Below are positions 21,432 to 33,337 of a DNA stretch of 64,000 bases, in pieces (positions within the stretch are counted from its first letter, which is position 1; each line of letters begins with the position of its first letter). The DNA lies in assembly GCA_028274465.1 (NCBI GenBank), contig CM051458.1, forward strand, positions 74,029,766-74,093,765. Reading direction: 5' to 3'. A model generated the notes under the pieces. It did not search any database, had not been told where the DNA came from, and saw only the letters and a list, made by a program, of their open reading frames with translations. The position numbers were made by a program, and so were the translations under genes. The DNA comes from Plantago ovata. Lineage: Eukaryota > Streptophyta > Magnoliopsida > Lamiales > Plantaginaceae.

Positions 21432-21884
21432 AATATTGAAATCTTAGTAAGAAGAAACTCCATCAGCAAGAAGTTATGACAAGAGCCTGACTTCATTAAG
21501 CCTGTGGATGTTACTTACTACAATGACCCTATAACCAACAAGTCCAAAAAGAAACTTCACTTGATTCCCTATGAATTTTTCTATCTCACTGCAAGGGATC
21601 AAGATGAAGACCTCCGTTGGTTAAAGAAGATTCATGCCAATAAAGGAAGTTCAGACACTCAGCTACTTCATGCTAGCAATTGGGGTATGCACTTATGGGT
21701 AGTTCACTACAAAGATCTGAATGGTGAAACTCATCACTATACTGCATGTAAGAATGCAAGAATAATTCAACTTGAAGTCCGTAAACTACTTGAAGATTAC
21801 GAGAAGGATTGCATTGAATTTACTGCTCTTGCTAAGAAGAGTGTGAAAGAGATTATTAGAGAATCCTCTGCTGGACAAGCTTAG
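21427..21884 (+). pseudogene. Copia-A extra ORF, C-terminal part
   Basis: Continues the frame split at 13662. From 21504 a 126-residue stretch is open: VTYYNDPITNKSKKKLHL, IPYEFFYLTARDQDEDLRWL and HASNWGMHLWVVHYKDLNG, ending in a Lys/Glu-rich helix and a stop at 21884. A stop lies near 21477, before this stretch. The tail is compact and aromatic, unlike the acidic middle, so it may be a separate small domain. I do not recognise it. Confidence 0.65.
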
Positions 21885-22144
21885 AGTCCCTTGAAAAGTT
21901 TTCTTTTGTGAACTGATTGTAATAGTTATCTATGTTCTTTCTTGTAAAACTTTACTGAAAGATAACTATCAGCAATCAACTTTTGAAGACTCTTATTGGT
22001 GCTTGATTATGCAAATTACTTATGCTTACTGTTTTATTATTCAAGTATGTTTGCATTAATCAACTGATTTATTCAGCATCAGGAACCTTTAAAGGGTAAC
22101 AATTAATTTAGCCATGGATTGCTAACATAAAAATGGGGGAGATT
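21885..22144 (+). other. Copia-A 3' untranslated region and polypurine tract
   Basis: AT-rich spacer ending in AAAAATGGGGGAGATT (22129-22144), the polypurine tract directly before the LTR start TGTTAGG. Confidence 0.75.
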
Positions 22145-23722
22145 TGTTAGGAAACTTGTAATTTTGATGAGCAATTAACCATGCTAAATTATGTAAATTC
22201 CAGTAACTAGTACTCTTAAGGTCCATATGAATTTAGAATTTTAAGGACATTGTAAAAGAGGAACGTTTGCTGAAGACTTAGTGTAGGTACTAGTTAGGTT
22301 CTTAAGCTAGCTGATGATGTACTTTGTTTTTACAAACAAACTATTGAAGACCTAGAACCGCTCAGAAACTTGAAGATTCGAAGACTGAAGACTTAGAAAA
22401 ATTCTGAGAAAGGTATCTACAAAGGCACATGTTGTCTCAGAAAGTGAGATTCTCAGCAACAACTTGCATAAATGAAAATCTATATGACAGAGTAGGTTGT
22501 GTTTGCTGAAACTGAGACTGACCACTTGTTGACAACATATGTGACCTCCTTGCTGAAGAGTACTTGCATTTTGGCTCCAATGTTCATATTTGAATTTGTT
22601 TCAAAGAACATTAAATGCAAAGCTAGCACGCGAAGAACATGAAGACAAGAAGACAAATGAAGAGCGCTGCTGAAAGTACAAAAGCAAGATAGTGACATCT
22701 TAAGGTACAAGCCTTAGGATTTGAAATTCAAATAGCTTCCTTGAGACACTATAAATAGAGGTCGTTAGGTTGAGTAGAAGGGTGTGTCAACAACGTGATC
22801 AAACTCTCACTTGTGCTTTAAACACTCAAATCCTTCTCTACTCTTTACTGCCTTTTGATCCGTTCCAAGACTTAAGTTTGAAACAAAAGCTACTTGTGAA
22901 GAATTATAGAACATTAAAAGCTAAGAAATTAGTTAAGTGTTCTTTCTTCTAAACAAGAACAAGTCTTGACACCAGAAAGGAAAAACTTGCTTACTGCAAA
23001 GTAATACAAGTTGAGTTTCTTTAGATTACTTGTTATAACTACAAAGTTATATTCAATTCATCTCATCCCAAACCTCTCTAACTGATAAACACCTTTATAC
23101 AGGCGTGGAATTCAAGGGGAACTAATCAAGCATAGTTTTGCTGATTAAGTGTCCCAGGTTTGGTGGAGAACAACGTTTTAAGTCTCTAGTTTAGGTTCGA
23201 AACAAGGCAAGTGTGCTTTGGTTTCTGAGAATCATTAGTGATAGGATTTGTAAGGAACCTCATATCTTATCTTAGTGGATTCAGTCCTAGAAAGGACAAA
23301 GTGGATCAGTTAAGGGATTACGCCACACTCAGATACCATTATAAAAGTGTTTGTGTGATTTACATTTCTGCAGTTACTGTTCAGCAAGTTACTTTGTTTT
23401 ACACTTGCTGAAACTAGCTTTCTGACATTTCTGCAGTTACTGTTCAGCAAGTTACTTTGTTTTACACTCTTATTTACATTTCTGCAGTTACTTTGTTCTA
23501 CTTACTTGCTGAAACTAGCTTTCTGACAAAAGCACTTATTGTAAAAGACTTCTGCACTCTATTTTTAAGTATCAGCAAACTTGTCACTGGAAAGTAACAA
23601 GCACTTGCTGAGAAAGTTAAGTACCAGCAAACTCATTACTGAAAAGTAATAAGTACTTGCTGAGAAAGTTTTAAACAACGAAAAAGTTTTTAAAGACTAT
23701 TCACGCTCCCCTCTAGTCTTTA
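22145..23722 (+). repeat. 3' LTR of Copia-A, truncated
   Basis: Begins TGTTAGGAAACTTG and is collinear with the reverse complements of 24922-26571 and 55295-56949. It has a TATA box (CTATAAATAG, 22749-22758) and an internal triplication of a segment around CATTTCTGCAGTTACTG (about 23360-23526). The last roughly 25 bp, ending CCAACA in its relatives, are missing; after CTCTAGTCTTT the sequence becomes gag of an inverted relative. Confidence 0.88.
22749..22758 (+). promoter_or_regulatory. TATA box in Copia-A LTR
   Basis: CTATAAATAG, conserved in the Copia-B LTRs at 25822-25831 and 56199-56208 on the minus strand. Confidence 0.65.
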
Positions 23723-23723
23723 C

Positions 23724-24809
23724 TTGAAGCTTCTTCTTTTCTTCAGCAATAAAAGCTCTTTTGAACTTCTTCTTCTTTTCAGCAGATTTGCCTTTCAGCA
23801 AAGGACAATTAGCTTTGAAGTGTCCAGGCTTTTTGCAATAAAAACATAGATCATTTCCAACTGCTGGTTCTTCTGATGATGTAGCTTGCTGAGCTTGCTT
23901 GTTTAGCGAGCTAGTATCATTCTTGTACTTATGGTAGTTGTTACCAAGATGCTTTTTCAGCTAATCTTTTGCTTTTCGCCTTTCAAGTTCCTTGCTGATG
24001 AATTTCTTCATGTTTTTGACAACCAAAGCATTTTCATCAGTAGGTTCTTTTTCATTCTTCTTTTTAGAAGATGACGGCTTTGCAGTAAGAGCAATGTTTT
24101 GCGATTTTTCAGCAAATACACTTTCTCTTTGCTTTGTCTCATAGTTGACAGTAGCAAGATGAGAGAACAACTCCATTGGTGTAATGTCTGGCATTCCTTG
24201 ATTATAATAGAAATTCTGAGTGTGGATCCATTCTTGATTCAAACTTCTGATGATAGTTTTCACTTTCTCAGAATCTGAATAAAGGTTCCCAACACCCAAT
24301 GCTGCCATTTCACTAACAAGAGTTGTGAATCTGAAGTCCAAGTCTTCCAGTGACTCGTTTGCACCTTGCTTAAAGTTTTGAAACTTTAATTTAAGTACTT
24401 CAAGTTTGTTTTCTTTGGTCTTGTCAGATCCAGCACAAAGATCTTGAACCATTTTCCAAACTTCCTTTGCAGTCTTAGCACCCCACAGTTTGCACTGTAT
24501 GGTATCCGGAGTTGATCGAATGATGATATTTCTTGCTTGGCCATCAAGACGGAATCTCTTAGCTTCGTCAGAAGTCCATTCCTCTCTTGGTTTTGGCACA
24601 ACCGTATCTGATGGTTCGCCTAGGATGGTTTCCTTTCCAGCTTCAGTGGTCTTGTGAGGAAAACTCCTTTCAACCTTGGTGATCTTGATAGGTCCATCAT
24701 TAATGACGGTGACCATCTCATCACTAATGGCCTCAAGATGTAGCATCATGCTGTTTCGCCATTTCTCGTAATTTTCCAGCTCCAGCAAGGGAGCATCTCC
24801 TAAAGACAT
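23724..24809 (-). pseudogene. gag: Copia-B1 gag, 5' half only
   Basis: Starts MSLGDAPLLELENYEKW at 24809, exactly like Copia-B2. The frame reaches a stop at 23961 where GAG AAG of B2 has become GAT TAG (about residue 283). The remaining sequence still encodes the CCHC zinc knuckle (CFYCKKPGHFKANC), and the copy ends abruptly at 23724, in the Lys-rich stretch just after the knuckle. Both truncation and stop make it non-functional. Confidence 0.9.
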
Positions 24810-24908
24810 CCTGTCAACAAAGCACTACCAAAATGATCAAGTGAGAGTGATTTACGGAAAGCACCTAAGGGGATCTAGGTTCAGTGCATAAGGTTAAAGA
24901 ACCTCCTG

Positions 24909-24919
24909 CTCTGATACCA
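24909..24919 (-). other. Primer-binding site of Copia-B1
   Basis: The minus strand reads TGGTATCAGAG, two bases inside the 5' LTR; it matches plant initiator methionine tRNA. Confidence 0.85.
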
Positions 24920-24921
24920 CT

Positions 24922-26571
24922 TGTTGGTCTCTTTAAACAACAAGAAAAGACTAGAGGGGGGGGGTGAATAGTCTTTTCAAACTTTCGTCGTTTAAAACTT
25001 TCTCAGCAAGTACTTATTACTTTTCAGTAATGAGTTTGCTGATACTTAACTTTCTCAGCAATCGTAAGTTACTTTACAGTAGCTTGGTTTGCTGATACTT
25101 AAAATCAGAGAGCGGAAGTCTTTGATACAATAAGTGCTCTTTCATTAAGTAAAGGTTTCAGCAAGTGAAGTGAGTGACTGTGTACAGACAGATATGATTT
25201 GCTGAAAGCTAAATACAGTAAGTAAATCACACAAACACTTTTATAGTGGTATCTGAGAGTGGCGTAATCTCTCAACTAATCCACTTCGTCCTTTCTAGGA
25301 CTGAATCCACTAAGATATGATTGAGGTTGCTTACAATCTCCTATCTAAAGCGATTCAACAGAAACCAAAGCACACTTGCTTTGTCTCCAACCTAAACTAG
25401 AGAACTCAACCTTGTTCTCCACCAAACTTGGTACTTTTAATCAGCAAAACTATATTCGATTAAGTTCCCCCTGAATATCACGCCTGAAAGGGTGTATTTT
25501 CAGTTAGAGAGTTTTGGGGTGAGATGACTTAATTATAACTTATTCAGTTACAACAAGTAATCTAAGAAACACAACTTGGAATACTTTGCAGTAAACAAGT
25601 TTGATTGTTTCAGGTGTCAATACTTGTTCTTGTTTGAAAGAAAGAACACATAACTAATTTCTTAGCCAAGTTTGTTCTACTTCTTCACAAGTAGCTTTTT
25701 CAAGCTTTAAGTCTTGGAACGGATCAATGGCAGTAAGAGTGTTTGAAGGTTTGTGAGTTTTAAGCACAAGTGAGAGTTTGATCACGTTGTTGACACACTT
25801 CAACTCTTTGCCGGATGACCTCTATTTATAGTGTAAGTAAGGAGCCGTTTGAATTTCAAATCCTAAGGCTTTTGTTCCTTAACATGTCACTATCTTGCTT
25901 TTGTACTTTCAGCAGCGTCTTTGTTTGTCTTCTAGTCTTCATGTCCTTCGTGTGTAAGCTTTTGCATTAAATGCACATTTGAATAGAATTCAAACAGTAA
26001 CATTGGAGCGCAAATTCACGTACATTCAGCAAGAGGTCACATATGTTCCATCAGCAAGTGGTTAGTCTCAGTTTCAGCAAGCACAACCTACTCTGTCTTT
26101 CAGATTTTCACTTATGCAATGTTGTTGCTGAATTTTCCACTTTCTGAGCAACACGTGCCTTTGTAGATACCAGTCTTCAGCAATCTTCTAGTCTTCAGAT
26201 CTTCAATTTCTTCAAGTTTTCAGATCTTCAAAAGTCTTCAAGATTCTAAGCGGTTTCTATTTGCTTCAATAATTTGTTTGTAATAAACAAAGTATATCTT
26301 CAGCAAATGCTTCAATAGGTTATTTTCTTTTCAAAAAATAAGATACATCATAAGCTTCAGCATCAATAAGTTATTTTCTTTTCAGAAAATAAAATACATC
26401 ATACGCAAAAGAAATAACTTATCTAGCACCTAATCTAAGTATTCAGCAAACGTTCCTCTTTTACAATGTCCTTAAAATTCTAAATTCCTATGGACCTTAA
26501 GAGTACTAGTTACTGGACTTTCCTTAATTTAGCATGGTTAATTGCTCATCAAAATTACACGTTTCCTAACA
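24922..26571 (-). repeat. 5' LTR of Copia-B1
   Basis: 1650 bp with TG/CA ends (TGTTAGGAAACGTG at 26571, CCAACA at 24922), TATA box 25822-25831, and a C-run on the transcribed strand (G-run at 24956-24965). It is nearly identical to 55295-56949 because of the segmental duplication, not because the two are the LTR pair of one element. Confidence 0.9.
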
Positions 26572-27910
26572 CTAAAGTATCCCATATGCAATCCTACCGC
26601 ACATCAAAGTGCGATCGGGATTCATAATTGAATGCTAAACCTGGCCAATGGAAGTTTAGTACATTGCGGATAACGTATTTTTTCACCAAGTACTCATTTT
26701 AATTATCAATTTTTTACATTGCATTATACTCCCAATATTTCTCAATTATAACTAAAAGTACCCATAATATCTTCTCATTTTCATTTATCAGTGAGTTATT
26801 TCCTTCATACTTAAACTTTTTTTAAACAATAATTACAAATATTTATCTAAATTTCCATTATACTTATAATACATACTCCTATATTTGTCTTTGTTATAGT
26901 TATAATGCATACTTATACTATAATACATACTTATACTATAATACGTACTCCTATATTTATCTATATTTCCATTATACTTATACTTATAATACATACTCCA
27001 ATTATCTTATAATTAGTATCTCATCTAAATCCATTAATAAGATATATACTACTAAATTCCATTAAAAAATGGCAAAAGGGAGAAATGTAAGGAACCCAAG
27101 AAAAAACATAATGCTCAAAATTGAAGAAGATGGATTATATCATTAGTACTATTATCAAACACATTAACAATGTGGTAAAAAACAAAGTCTCAATTCCTAA
27201 GATACCCATTTCATCTCAAATATATCAATTAACCAACCAAAACTTGTGCATTCCCCCTAATTTGAGCTACACAACATAATAGATACTAGTACAATGCATA
27301 CAATTCATTGAAATAGGAAACAAAAGGAAGAATACTCAAATTTAGACAAGTTAGGGTTCGAAGTTAATACCTTTGATAGCGGAAGAAATGGTGAAATAAT
27401 CACGCAATTGACTAGCTACCCGTGTTTCTTGATGAAAGAGCTTCTAAATACTTATAATCTTGCTCGAAATGGCCAAGAAATGAAGAATATATGCTGGTGG
27501 CGATTTGGAGAAGAAAGGGGAGAAGAATTGAGTTGGGGCAAAAATGGAGTTCTGTCTGAGTCTTCTTCCCGTTAAGGAAGACGACTCAGCGACGGATGAC
27601 CATCCGTCGCAACTTTAGCGACGGATGAGACCATCCGTCTTTGTAATTTTAATTTCCTTTTTTTCTTTTTTTTTGGTCGACCTTGACCAGAGACGGATGA
27701 CGTCATCCGTCTCTATATGTTGCGACAGATGACTCATCCGTCGCTAAAGTTGCGACGGAGGGTCATTCGTCGTAAGACTTACGCGCCATAAGGGTTTAGG
27801 GACGCGCTCTATGATGAATTCGTCTCATCCGTCGCTAACCTATCCGATCTGTCGCTAAAAGACCGATCCGTCGCTAAAAACCGTGGTTGTTAGTGGGATT
27901 TCATGTAGTG
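26572..27910. mobile_element. CACTA transposon end (copy 1)
   Basis: Ends at 27910 in ...TTTCATGTAGTG; its reverse complement starts CACTACATGAAAT, a CACTA terminus. The neighbouring 320 bp contain repeated subterminal units of the form GCGACGGATGA/TCATCCGTCGC (27590-27870). Further in is an AT-rich stretch with short direct repeats (TACTTATACTATAATACA, 26850-27000) and then presumed leader sequence. No transposase frame is seen. The other end has been cut off by the Copia-B1 LTR at 26571. Confidence 0.75.
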
Positions 27911-28045
27911 AACGATCCAAAGCATTTTTTCTTCATACGCTGCTCGTGGACTTCCAAACTATTCTGCAATTGGTCCACTGTCATCGTATTGAGGTCCTTC
28001 GATTCCAGATTATGGTGGACGCTGTTGGACGTTTCAACGTCTTAA
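27911..28045 (-). pseudogene. Copia gag fragment (UBN2 type)
   Basis: The minus strand reads NLESKDLNTMTVDQLQNSL and EVHEQRMKKK, a phrase diagnostic of plant Copia gag domains (UBN2). It is cut on the left by the CACTA end at 27910, so the CACTA probably inserted into it. Copy 2 is at 58284-58418. Confidence 0.75.
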
Positions 28046-29461
28046 AGGTACCAGGATTGATTATTTTGGGCGCAACGGAAATATCTAACCTTTTATTTAT
28101 ACAAGAAAGTATTACAATGCTCACAAACACTCACGAGAGCTGTTGCTCTTATGGATCACTCACTTTCCTTTCACTATAAATCTTTAAGCTGTTGCTTTAT
28201 TTGTTTCAGTGTTCTTTTTAACTCCTTCTTAATTCTTTTCACTTATTCATTACATGAAGACATATATTTATACTACATACACAACCGACATTAATAGAAT
28301 AAATAGAATAGACTAGATGTTACTTTCTTTCTTTACCTTCACCGCCATACTGGAATGTTCTAGTGTTGATTTATTTGTTCTCTCCTTGACCGACAATCTG
28401 GAGTTCTCTCGTTGCTGCTATATTTTTCTTTTCCATTCTTTTTGCACATCATCCCTTCAAGATTCTTATATTATAAATTGAGCTTATAATTTCAACAGAC
28501 GCTCTGGGAAGCCCAAACATCATTCCAGTCGAGGTATGCTTCTCCCTAACAATCCTTGTTGTAGATACAAGCCACATTAATCTTGATACTGTTCTCATGA
28601 AATTTTTCGTTTTGCCAGATTGTGACTACCATGCTCTTCTTACTCATCGAGGGAAAAATATCGACGCAAGCACCATTCATATACTTAGACATAAGAAGAG
28701 TTTATTGAGAATATAGAGTTCATGCTTTGTAACTGTACTCATAGCAAATGTTCCATTTTGAATTAATGGTTTCTGTTTGCAGAATTCTATGTAGTAGTGT
28801 TTTCTGTTGTGACTGTTGTCAACAGCTGAGAACCTGTAAGTTGCTGAACAGAGGATACATATTGGTAAACTGCTTATTAAAATGGGACTGCAACTGACTG
28901 TTGCTTCTAGTTGTGAGAACCTTGTAAATTAATGATCATTACTTAAAAGGGGCATATTTACCAGTTCGATTTTGATTGAATATATCAATACTAATTACTA
29001 CTAATATCAGTTGTTTTGTTTTTGGCTTGGTTGTGAACATAATTGAGATAATTAAATCTGAACTCAGAGATTGTGTTAACGTTCTTCAATCAATTGTGAA
29101 TATTTATAGGGTTACAATTGCATGTAATGTGGGAGTTTTAAGGTGGTGTAGTGTTGTGGGTTCGATTTCTGACAAAGGAAAGCTATAAAAAAAAGTAGTG
29201 TACTTTCAAATAACCAAATTCAACTCCGATGCATAACGCATGAGATTTTTTTTTCCAATCAATATTGCTAAAGCGTAAATTGTAGAGGAAATTTCTTGTA
29301 TTAAAATGCTAATTCGTGAATGTCGTATAACCATGAAACACGTTTTTATACAAACCACACTTTTCCTATTTTCTTCTTTTCAGTTTCAGAACAAGTTTTC
29401 TTTCTCTTCTTGTTTTGGTCTTTATTTACTATGATTGCATTGATTTTCTTCTGGTTTTCAA
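28046..29461 (-). repeat. Probable Copia LTR and leader between RNase H and gag scraps
   Basis: In minus orientation this follows a polypurine tract (AAGGGGGAGTATTG near 29467) and precedes a gag fragment, so it likely contains an LTR starting TGAAAACC near 29461. The inner end was not located. An exon-like pair lies on the + strand at 28499-28690, and no other gene is visible. Confidence 0.45.
28499..28690 (+). other. Exon-like pair with splice-site signals, unidentified
   Basis: A pyrimidine-rich AG acceptor precedes about 35 bp encoding ALGSPNIIPVE, then GTATGC donor, a short intron, TTTTGCCAG acceptor and IVTTMLFLLIEGKISTQAPF. The frame joins across the intron without a stop. It may be a captured host-gene fragment. 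The same arrangement is in copy 2 (about 58873-59065). I do not recognise the protein. Confidence 0.35.
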
Positions 29462-29990
29462 TACTCCCCCTTAAGTTGGGTGTGTATATATTTGAAACTC
29501 CCATTTACTACAGCTCAGCATATTATCTCCAGATACAACCCTTGTGAACACATCAGCTAGCTGTTCTTTGCTACATACATGCTGATCAGATCAACGAGGC
29601 CTTCTTCTACCTTTTCTCTTGTGAAATGACAATCAATCTCAATGTGCTTTGTCCTCTCATGGAAGACTCGATTCCTGGTTAAATAAATAGCTGATTGATT
29701 GTCACACAACAACTTCATTGGCAGTTCAACCTCAACACCAAAATCTAAGAGTAATCTTCTCAGCCAAATCAACTCACAACATGCATGGGCTACAGCTCTA
29801 TACTCTGCCTCTACTGATGATTTGTTCACAACTTGATGCTTCTTTGGTTTCCAACTTATCAAAGAGTTCCCAAATAGAACACAGTATCCAATTAGAGACC
29901 TTCTACTATAATTGCAACCTCCAAGAGTAATCAGTGGACTAATCCCGTAAAAAGATAGTTCTAGAAATATAAAAGAGCAACAAAACATTA
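29462..29990 (-). pseudogene. Copia RNase H fragment (second Copia family)
   Basis: The minus strand reads SRRSLIGYCVLFGNSLISWK, KHQVVNKSSVEAEYRAVAHA, LLCDNQSAIYLTRNRVFHER and KHIEIDCHFTREKVEEGLVD, the C-terminal RNase H of a Copia polyprotein distinct from Copia-A/B. The upstream part is lost at about 29930, where it abuts the DMS3-like 3' flank. The stretch ends at the polypurine tract near 29467. Confidence 0.85.
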
Positions 29991-30012
29991 ATAGAACCCT
30001 AACCCTTGGCGC

Positions 30013-32288
30013 CTACTTATGAGTGCTAGGAATACGACCTCGGGTACTCCTTCGTGGGCCTGGCTCATCCGTGGATTCATCAGTCACAAATGAAGCTTTC
30101 GCAAGACATTTGATAAACTCTTTCTTCTTGTTTTCATAATTGAACTTGGCTAGCTTCAATTGTTCCTCCTCTCCCTGCAAATCGTCTAGAGTTCTGGTTT
30201 TCTTCCATTTTACCTCCTTGACTTTGTTACAAATTTCAACATAGTTCTGGGGAAGGAAACCTCTTGCTCCACCGGGGAAGTTGACATCAACATCTTCCCT
30301 AAAAGCAGTCGGGTCAAAGAAATATTAAGAAGGGGTGGAAGCATGTATGAGGTTTGTATTTATGTTCAGACAGAAACACTCTACCATGAATTTCTTGTGC
30401 ATACATCCATCAGTTCATTCTAAAATAAAATGGGTCAACTTTATCTTTGAAAATTATCTAATAATTAAAAGAACATGGTGAACAATTTATAAAATAAGGA
30501 AAGCGTTCTCACCAATTCAAAGAGTCAGGCTCAGTGTCTCTCAAAATTCCTCCATCGAGAGATATAGCTCCATTCGGTATAAATGGAAGAGCCATTAACA
30601 TGTATTTTCTTGTTTCATATACTTGCAAACTTGAGAACAGGTGATTGAAGAGTTTTTCTCTGAGATTATTTCCGGGCTTATTGACACAAAACAACTTGCT
30701 ATAATCAATATAAATCAAGTTTACAGCAAAACCAAGAAAACCACGGGGAGTATCCCCGTGTAATATTGGCTTCTCAAGATCAAGCCTCCGCTGAAGGTCA
30801 TCCTCTATAACTCCGCCAGCATATGGCCTGAGCACAAAACAACAGGAGTGAACAATAAAAGAACATAGTATAAGTTGGTGAACCATAGGATATTCAATCA
30901 AACTGCAAAATGGGAAATGATCATATAATGAACTCGCATTTTCTTCTTTACACACCTGAGATTTTCAAGGCAATAAACATGAAAATTTTCATCCAGGGGC
31001 ATCCCAGTAGAAGCTGCAAATGCATGAAGACCAGAGCTTTTATCGACGGAACCATCCTTGTTATATGCATTCAGAGCATTGAGACCTTCAGTTGTTCGGC
31101 AAACCACCCCCAACATGGTTTTAGGGCCCAAGTACTTTGAGAGCAGCCTACGTTACATAATTCGACAGTATGCAAATTAATCACGTACGTCGTTACCTTT
31201 AAATTAATTGATGATTCAGTCTCTTTTTTAGAAAATTACTAATTCATGATCTAATGACACGTTATTCCACTCAAATGCGTGAATTGATCAAACAAGATAG
31301 AATCCCATAAATTTATAACTTAATTGAGTCTTCTTTTTCTTTTTCATTTTCTTTTTTTAAAGAAAATTGCTCTTTCATTATTTAAATACTTGGATTGATC
31401 TAAATAAAGATGGAATCCCAGAAACTATATAATTAAGCCCACCAACAAGACATTCCTTTCCCATAACTTTTAAGTAAGAGCAATATACAATATACAGAAA
31501 AAAAAGGAAGAGATGCATGAGAGTTCATAATTAATAAGCTTAAGCGTGTATACCGAAATAATTTGTATGGAAGCACTAGCACTGAGGTAAACCAGACTAG
31601 TCCAGCAAGGGCAAATAAAGAAGGTCAAGATAAATACTAAACCAACCTGCCTAGGTTACCATCACTAACTTTTCCAAGTGTAGCAACAATGCCAAGCACA
31701 TCTTTTGTTAACGGGTGATTGGAGGACTTAGCTTCAGGAAGATTTCACAACCGACACAAAATGGCAGCTACAGAACTTTCATGTTTGAGGATGCAACTGG
31801 TTATCTCTTCCTCACTTTCAGCAGAATCAGTATCCCCATTGTCCATTGCTAGGTGGATTTTCCCAAGAGTAACTATAAGCAAGTAGGATCAGCATATTAG
31901 ATATTAACTAGAACAGGGAGTTCTACTGAAATGGGACGAAACCATGGAATGATCCACGAAAAAACAGAATTATATATTGCATATGGTTTACAGTTGACAT
32001 GGAGCCATATAATAAAGTCCTGGTTGTTAATAGCTCATTTTATGCAACGAAATTTATAATATCTCTAATCATCATCTGTGAAGTACATCAAGAAATGCAG
32101 GAAAAAAATGGATGGAATTCAAAATACAAATATCGAGCACACTAATGAGTCAGTTTCTAATTTTTCCTCTTACCCTGCATATCAAAGATCTGATCGTCAA
32201 GTTGTGTGTTCAGACACTATAAGAACTGGACATTTTCTTTGTAGTGTTTAATTCTTTGACCCCACTCTTGAATGTTGTCTTGAAGTTC
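30013..32288 (-). pseudogene. DMS3-like pseudogene, copy 1 (five exons)
   Basis: Five exons with GT-AG borders on the minus strand: 32174-32288, 31647-31872, 30956-31147, 30513-30827 and 30013-30298. The protein resembles Arabidopsis DMS3, the SMC-hinge-like protein of the DDR complex in RNA-directed DNA methylation: [82 protein letters not shown] and a C-terminal coiled-coil with KKKEFIKCLAKASF. DMS3 has about 420 residues; the N-terminal 60 or so are not found. An in-frame TAG (32217-32219), shared with copy 2, and a TGA private to this copy (31745-31747) disable it. A GMI1-like hinge protein is a less likely alternative. Confidence 0.85.
31148..31646 (-). other. Intron of DMS3-like copy 1
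   Basis: About 500 bp, AT-rich, between exons 30956-31147 and 31647-31872, with GTTGGT donor and a TAG acceptor. It is useful as a marker because the same intron is recognisable in the third fragment, where a Tat-like element split it (36811/46693). Confidence 0.8.
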
Positions 32289-33118
32289 CTGCAAATACTT
32301 TATCTCAGATGAACAGGGAAAACCTCCAGTAATATCTCTGGAAAGTCATGAATAAACTTATAAAAGGAAGGGTCAATCCAAGACTCCCTTACCCTCGTAA
32401 TAAAATTTTGCGATCCAAAATAATAAACAATGATGAACACATATATAAACTTAGAGCAACCATTTTGGGTTTGATGGACATCCACCCTGATACAAAGAGT
32501 ATAACATATAAAAGGATAACACTTGAGTTTTTGTTGCCAAATTCGAGAGAGAAACTACAAAATAGCTTATCATGACATAACAAGGTAATTTGTCAACAGT
32601 CATATATAGGCTTTAATGTGTGTCTGCATATACTATCAAAAGTGCAATGTAAATTCTTCTGAATGTGTACTAGATACGTGCATAAGTATCTCACTTCTCA
32701 ACCCGTTGTTCAAAGGATTATAAACATAACAAGTGTGTTTGGTGCACGGGATTCTAGCTCATGCATTTCCACAGTTGATCTAACAGTTTAATTATAGAAT
32801 AACATGCAAACTATTTTGAATAACATGACATACATATAAATCTAACCAAGAATGTGAAAGTGCCAAAGGACTTGATTAACAACAGATTACAAATTTGTGT
32901 GAATAAGTCTTGTGAATTCAGATTAATTAACAATTTTACCAATGAGGTATCTACGTACTTTTCATGCAGTGACCAGGTCATAAGATGTATGAGTGATGAT
33001 AAAGTAAAGTTGATGATACACCGGAAAACTGGTTTCAACTTGCATATGGAATCATTGATATTGAAAACATGAATTTGACTATACGATGATATCTCCAAGT
33101 GGACAATTGAGGAATTAC
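32289..33118 (-). other. Flank upstream of DMS3-like copy 1
   Basis: AT-rich. A short open stretch on the minus strand (FITRVRESWIDPSFYKFIHD, about 32330-32410) is shared with copy 2, but no DMS3 N-terminal exon is recognisable. I see nothing else. Confidence 0.4.
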
Positions 33119-33337
33119 CTGAGTCACAAATGAATCTTCGCAAGAAAACTGACAAACTCTTTCTTCTTATTTTCACAAGTAGACTTGGCTAGCTTCAATG
33201 GTTCCTCCTCTCTCTGAAAATCGTCTATAGTTCGGGTTTTCTTCAATTTTACCTCCTTGAGTTTGTTACGAATTTCAACATAGTTCTGGGGAAGGAAACA
33301 TCTGGCTCCACCGGGGAAAATGACATCAAAATCTTCC
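33119..33337 (-). pseudogene. Second DMS3-like C-terminal exon (tandem relic)
   Basis: Diverged copy of the last DMS3-like exon: FPGGARCFLPQNYVEIRNKL and KKTRTIDDFQREEEPLKLAK, ending in a premature TGA after FLAKIHL. The adjacent intron sequence (33338-33500) also matches that beside 30298. It implies an older tandem duplication of the gene's 3' end, upstream of copy 1. The same relic is at 63587-63805. Confidence 0.8.
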
